Below are positions 58,990-64,000 of a stretch of DNA of 64,000 nucleotides, piece by piece. The first letter of the stretch is position 1, and each line of letters starts with the position of its first letter. The notes below the pieces were generated by a model. It was not told the origin of the DNA. It ran no database searches and saw nothing but the letters and a program-made list of their open reading frames with translations. Made by a program: the position numbers and the translations under genes. Origin of the DNA: Maea johnstoni (Eukaryota > Annelida > Polychaeta > Spionida > Magelonidae); the NCBI GenBank assembly GCA_963942565.1, contig OZ012699.1, positions 26,409,371 through 26,473,370 on the forward strand, read 5' to 3'.

Positions 58990-59871
58990 CCGCACATGGT
59001 TGACCCCGTTTTGTTGACCTACTCGGTCATCTAAGTGATGTCATTTAGATGTCCTGTCAGGAACTTCACATAATCTTAGATTGACATTTTTTTTAATTCA
59101 TCTATGGTATAACCAAAAAGCAACAAGTTATTTTTCATATATACAGCGAAAGATGTGATGAGTTGTTATGAAAGAAATGTGTATGCTTGGAAAGAAAGGG
59201 TTTCGATGCTTTGGGATATTTCTTTGGATATATAGTCTGTCTGACTTTTTCCTTATTTCCCTACTAAGAGGTTTGCCAAGTTTGCATGGCAAAAACGATT
59301 TTTTTGTGGGAAAAAAGAGTAAAAAGCGGTTAGCCCAACTCAATTAAAGTCAGACAGACTATAGTTAGCATTTTGCTTGGTCCATTAGGTGTTTTAATCG
59401 TAAAAAGGATGGCGAGTTCGCAAAAGAAAATATCCATCTAACCCTTTGACGAGGTCTGCTATCATATTTTGGAAGAAATAGATAAACACTGGTACGCGAC
59501 TATAGCGAAAATATGCTTTCAAGACATTTCTTTATGTATCAAGGGGCGCCTACCTAGTTATTAATACGATTAAAAACACCTACCAGAACAAACAAAATGC
59601 TAACTATCCATAGAAATATCCCAAAGCAACGAAAAACTTTCTTTCCAAGCATACACATTTCTTTCATAACAACTCATCTTTCGCTGTATATATAAAAAAC
59701 TCTGTTGCGTTCTGATTATGCCATAAACCTGGTTATTGACCTTTCAAGACATTTCTTTATGTGTCAAGGGGTGCCTACCTAGTTTCTTTTAATAACCATC
59801 CAGCCCTAAAAACCATCGAAACCCGCACATAGTTGACCCCTGGTCAACAAAACGGGGTCAACCATGTGCGG
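58990..59871. mobile_element. 882-bp foldback element
   Basis: The 30-bp ends CCGCACATGGTTGACCCCG.../...GGTCAACCATGTGCGG are perfect inverted repeats. Internal arms about 59135-59250 and 59600-59695 pair as well (for example AAAGAAATGTGTATGCTTGG). The right end contains a second hairpin, ACCCGCACATAGTTGACCCC. A small MITE is nested in the left arm. No coding capacity. Confidence 0.85.
59233..59361. mobile_element. 129-bp MITE nested in the foldback, TA target duplication
   Basis: The ends TAGTCTGTCTGACTTT and AAAGTCAGACAGACTA lie between TA at 59231-59232 and 59362-59363. The other arm of the foldback (near 59610) preserves the empty site GGATAGTTAGC in inverted form, which proves the insertion and its TA duplication. 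Confidence 0.93.
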
Positions 59872-60988
59872 GTTCCGATGAATTTCCATCTGCTCCGCTA
59901 TGTGGAGCCATTCTTTATTTGTACTGAAATTACTCTGAATAAATATGACATATGAAAAACATGTATTGCCGCCAGTGTTGTGTTGACCTTGATTATTAAT
60001 GATCAGACATGTACTTGTGAACTTTAGAGAAAGTGTCATTCCTAATATTGCCAAATTCCCTCATGACCTTACATACATTTGTTCATACTTTGCCCAACAG
60101 GCAAAGAACCCGTTAAAGAAGGGTAGCATTTGTACCAACTGCCACATAACTTGGTTGTTTCTCTTTGAACTGTTAAAAAGATATTAACATTTAGAAATGT
60201 TTGTGCATGAAAAGCAATGTAAAACAAAATAAATAAAGGCCAATTTAACATATCTTAACTCTGGGGGGGGGGGGGGGGGGGTAGAAGATGGGTCCACGAA
60301 ACTTCCAACAAGTCCAAATTTACTGGTTAGTGTATCAAAATTAGGTTTTTTTTAGAGCACAGAAAGAAGTTTGCACCACAAGCAAAGTGGATGGTATTCA
60401 CAACCCAACATCTTCCCTTTTATTGGCATACTTTTGCCATTACATTCAAAATTAAACTGCTCATTGGGTTAGGTATTTTATAGTTCGAACCTTTGGATAA
60501 ACAACATGTGCATTTTAGCTACTATTTAGTTCATCATTTCCCCACCAGGCGCCATCACCATACAGTACTATCACACAAAAATCACCACCATTTTCCATGG
60601 CATAGGTATACCAAATACCTTTCATCTGACAATAAATAAGTTTTATATAACTATTAAATATAGTAATACTTAAATGAAGACCTTCCTTTCATTCTTCTTA
60701 TTGAAACATAGCCATTTAATTATAACTTTTTTCCATTGGTTTTGAAATAAAAATGCATATGTATTTTGTTGGGTAGTTTGAAAATTAGTTCCTCATTTCC
60801 CCACCAGATGTCATCAGCGTACAGCATTGATCAATCAAATATCACTACCAGTTTCCATATCACAGGTATACCAACTACCTTTCATCCTACACAAATAAGT
60901 TGGTTATCACTTTTTGATATATTAATACTTAGAATTAAATGGCCTAGTGTAAGCTTTTTTTTAAAGTGGTTCAGAAATATAGGGAACT
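59872..60988. repeat. AT-rich DNA with two diverged 240-bp direct repeats
   Basis: A G run lies at about 60263-60281. Two related units, at about 60530-60720 and 60785-60960, share CATTTCCCCACCAG, CCATCACC/CATCAGCGTACAG, TTTCCATGGCATAGGTATACC and TACCTTTCATC. They may be old relatives of the array that follows. No gene is recognised. Confidence 0.6.
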
Positions 60989-63240
60989 TTTGATCTGCTT
61001 ATTTAAGTTCACAATTTGCGTCAAGTGCGCCCTCTTTAAAATTTGTTGCCTTGGCTCTGAATAATTATTGATCTTTGTGGAATTTTATGGGCAAATAGAT
61101 TCCATCCAGGCCTTCCTAAAAATATAAGTTTTATTGGAAACAAGCAATGGGAAGTGGTCAAGCATCCGCTTTTCCCATTGAGGTTAAGAAAAAGAGGAAA
61201 CTTCTGATCTACTCGCCAAGTTACATTTTTGCCAAAATGCGACTTCTCTGATTCGTCACAGAGGCTCTGAATAAGTATGGATCTTTGTGGATTTTTTGAA
61301 GCAGATAGACTGCCTCCTGTCCATTCCAGGAATATAAGTGTTATTTAAATCAGACCATGGAAAGTGGTCAAGCGTCCACTTCTTCCATAGGGGTTCAGGA
61401 AAATGGGAAACTTCTGCCCTGCTCATTTATGTCTACAGTTTTCGTCAAAAATACAACTTTTAATTTCGTCGCTGTAGCTCTGAATAAGTATGGATCTTTT
61501 AGAATTTCTGTAGGCAGATATACTGCATCCTGGATTTTCCAGAGGTATATATATTTTGGAAATTGGACTACGGAAAGTGGTCAAGCGTCCGCTTTTTCAA
61601 TAGGTGTTCAGGGAAATTGGAAACTTCTGCCCTGCTCATTCAAGTCCACAGTTTTCGTCAAATGCAACTTTTAAATACGTCGCCGTAGCTCTGAACAGGG
61701 ATCGATCTTATTGAATCTTTCTATGCAGAAGGACTGCGTCTAGACCTTTCCGGAAATATAAGTTTTATTGAAATGTGACTATGGTAAGTGGTCAAGCGTC
61801 CACATTTTCCACAGGGGTTCAGGAAAATGGGAAACTTCTGCCCTGCTCATTCAATTATACAATTTTCGTCAAATGCAACTTCTTTAAATCCGTCACTGTA
61901 GCTTAGCATAAATATGAATCTTTCTGTAATTTTCGGGGGAAATAGATTGCATCCAGGCCTTTCCAGAAATATAAGTGTTATTTAAATCAGACCATGGAAA
62001 GTGGTCAAGCGTCCGCTTTTTCCATAGATGTTCAGGGAAATTGGAAACTTCTGCCCTGCTCATTCAAGTCCACAGTTTTCGTCAAATGCAACTTTTGAAT
62101 CCGTCGCCGTAGCTCTGAATAGGTATGAATCTTATTGATTTTCTCTATGCAAGATGACTGCATCTAGACCTTTCCAGGAATATAAGTTTTATTGAAATCA
62201 GACCATGGGAAGTAGTCGAGCGTCCACTTCTTCCATAGGGGTTCAGAAAAATGAGAAACTTCTGCCCTGCTCGTTTAAGTCTACACTTTTTGTCAAATGC
62301 AACTCCTTTGAATCCGTCGCTGTAGCTTAGAATAAATATGAATCTTTCTGTAATATTGTAGGGAAATATATTGCATCCAGGCTGTTCCAGAAATATAAGT
62401 TTCATTGAAATCAGACCATGGAAAGTGGTCAAGCGTCCACTTTTCCATAGGGGTTCAGGAAAATGGGAAACTTCTGCCCTGATTATTTAAGTCCACAGTT
62501 TTCGTCAAATGCAACTTTTAAATTCGTCGCCGTAGCTCTGAATAAGCATGGCTCTTTTTGAATTTCCCTAGGCAGATAGACTGCATCCTGGCCTTTCAAG
62601 AGATGTATGTTTTATTGAAATTCAACAAAGGAAAGTGGTCAAGCATCCACTTTTTCCATAGGTGTTCAGAAATATGAGAAAATTCTGCCCTGCTCATTTA
62701 AGTCTACAATTTTTGTCAAATGCGACTTCTTTAAATGCGTCACCATAGCTTAGAATAAATGTGAATCTTTGTGAGATTTTTTAGGGGAATAGATTACGTC
62801 CAGGCCTTTCCAGAAATATAAGTTTTATTGAAATCAGACTATGGAAAGTGGTCAAGCGTCCACTTCTTCCATAGGGGTTCAGAAAACTGGGAAACTTCTG
62901 TCCTGCTCATTTAAGTCGACAATTTTCGCCAAATGCTACTTTTCTAAATTCGTTGCTGTAGCTGTAAACAAGTATGGATCTTTGTGAATTTTCCTAGGCA
63001 GATGAATTGTATCTAGGCCCCCTCACAAAAAATATGTTTTATTTTAATCGGACATTGGAAAGTGGTCAAACCTCCGCTTCATCCTTAGGTGTTTAGAAAA
63101 ATAGGAAACTTCTGCCCTGTTCATTTAAGTATACAATCTTAGTCAAATGCGACATTGCTGTGGCTCTGAATAAGCATGGCTTTCTCAGAAATGTTAGAAG
63201 TAGGTAAATAACACTGAGACCTTCCTTAAAATGTAACAAT
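60989..63240. repeat. Tandem array, about 211-bp unit, about 10.5 copies
   Basis: The phrase AAAGTGGTCAAGCGTCC recurs near 61153, 61360, 61575, 61785, 61998, 62210, 62420, 62630, 62845 and 63056. Other shared phrases are CTTCTGCCCTGCTCATT, TTTCGTCAAATGCAACTT and CAGGCCTTTCCAGAAATATAAG. Units are moderately diverged, most at the two ends. Frames of about 100 codons in it are not conserved across units. Confidence 0.92.
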
Positions 63241-63270
63241 GCCTAGAATCACTTAAACAATTTGAAAATT

Positions 63271-64000
63271 ATAGGCTCTAGGCAGTGGGACTCAGTCCTA
63301 TGCGTATCTAGCTGCGCTCTAGACTGCGGTGCTCGGTCATATATCTATCTAGCTGACCTTTAGGCTGCGGTGCTCAGTCCTATATGTATCTAACTGCCCT
63401 CAAGGCTGTGGTGCTCGTTCCTATATCTATCTACCTGGTCTCTAACCTGCGGTGCTCGGTCCGTTACCTATCTAGCTGCCCTCTAACCATCGGTGCTCGG
63501 TCCTATATCTATCTACCTGGTCTTTAACCTGCGGTGCTCGGTCCGTTACCTACCTAACTGCCCTCTAACCTGCGGTGCTCGGTCCATTACCTATCTAGCT
63601 GCCCTCTAACCCGCGGTGCTCGGTCCTATATCTATCTACCTGGTCTTTAACCTGCGGTGCTCGGTCCTTTATCTATCTAGCTGCCCTTCAACCTGCGGTG
63701 CTCTGTCGGATACCTATCTATCTGCCCTCTAACCTGTGGTGCTCGGTCCTATTTCTATCTAGCTGGCCTGCTGTGCTTGGTCCTATATCTATCTAGCTGC
63801 CCTTGAACCTGCGGTGCTCGGTCCGATACCTATCTAGCTGCCCTCTAACCCACGGTGCTCGGTCCTATATCTATCTACCTGGTCTTTAACCTGTGGTGCT
63901 CGGTCCGTTACCCATATAGCTGCCCTCTAACCTGCGGTGCTCAGTCCATTACCTATCTAGCTGCCCTCTAACCTGCGGTGCTCGTTCCTATATCTATCTA
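63271..64000. repeat. 41-bp satellite, about 18 copies, open at the window end
   Basis: The unit is like CTGCGGTGCTCGGTCC followed by TATATCTATCTAGCTGCCC. Successive units are 41 bp apart (for example 63901 and 63942). Two versions alternate irregularly: GTTACCTATCTAGCTGCCC and TATATCTATCTACCTGGTC. Because 41 is not a multiple of 3, it does not encode a repeated peptide. The array continues beyond 64000. Confidence 0.93.

Noticed and set aside
63271-64000. 41-bp repeats considered as a CRISPR array
   Set aside because: Units are contiguous with no unique spacers, they vary gradually, and the rest of the window is clearly animal DNA.

Overview
The window is animal nuclear DNA. It is AT-rich, full of (TA)n and (G)n tracts, with intron-like splice signals, poly-C2H2 zinc-finger genes and several families of cut-and-paste DNA transposons. 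A marine invertebrate fits best, but the sequence alone does not fix the phylum. I recognise no rRNA, tRNA or housekeeping gene, and no LTR-type element.

The only convincing genes are three paralogous C2H2 zinc-finger genes, all on the minus strand: ZNF-A (8318-9592), ZNF-B (35564-36538) and ZNF-C (50024-51628). They share a start (MSSD...), a degenerate N-terminal finger region, a variable array of 6 to 14 fingers, and a C-terminal tail. In A and B the tail carries four IKQE/VKQE motifs that match the SUMO-acceptor consensus. No KRAB, SCAN or BTB domain is visible. A conserved upstream block with a splice-acceptor-like boundary lies 5' of each gene, and a conserved 3' flank lies below each.

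A and B sit in a recent tandem segmental duplication: unit A at about 1.9-13.5 kb and unit B at about 19.1-37.8 kb. Each unit is bounded by a 0.5 kb repeat here called R1, with a further R1 at 37.7-40.8 kb. A diverged R1-like segment lies upstream of ZNF-C (56.85-57.13 kb), so R1 may be the promoter or first-exon region of this gene family. The duplicated flanks are nearly identical, yet the finger arrays of A and B differ strongly.

Mobile elements provide most of the rest, and the duplication gives empty sites for several of them. A 6.35 kb foldback element with TTAA target duplications (20136-26487) sits in unit B. A 2.9 kb TA-flanked element (30953-33840) carries a nested hAT-like element that contains a minisatellite. 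A deleted hAT with a transposase C-terminus lies at 38281-39968. Two copies of a 2.5-2.6 kb element with TTA target duplications and G-rich ends lie at 15716 and 53888. Long palindromic or foldback elements lie at 13539, 18473, 44091 and 58990, and there are several MITEs.

Region by region: 1-1.9 kb holds tandem repeats. 1.9-13.5 kb is unit A with ZNF-A. 13.5-19.1 kb is a nest of elements. 19.1-37.8 kb is unit B with ZNF-B. 37.8-49.3 kb is repeats and unrecognised DNA. 49.4-57.1 kb is the ZNF-C locus with inserted elements. 57.1-60.9 kb is foldback and AT-rich repeats. 60.99-63.24 kb is a 211-bp tandem array, and 63.27-64.0 kb is a 41-bp satellite that runs off the window end.
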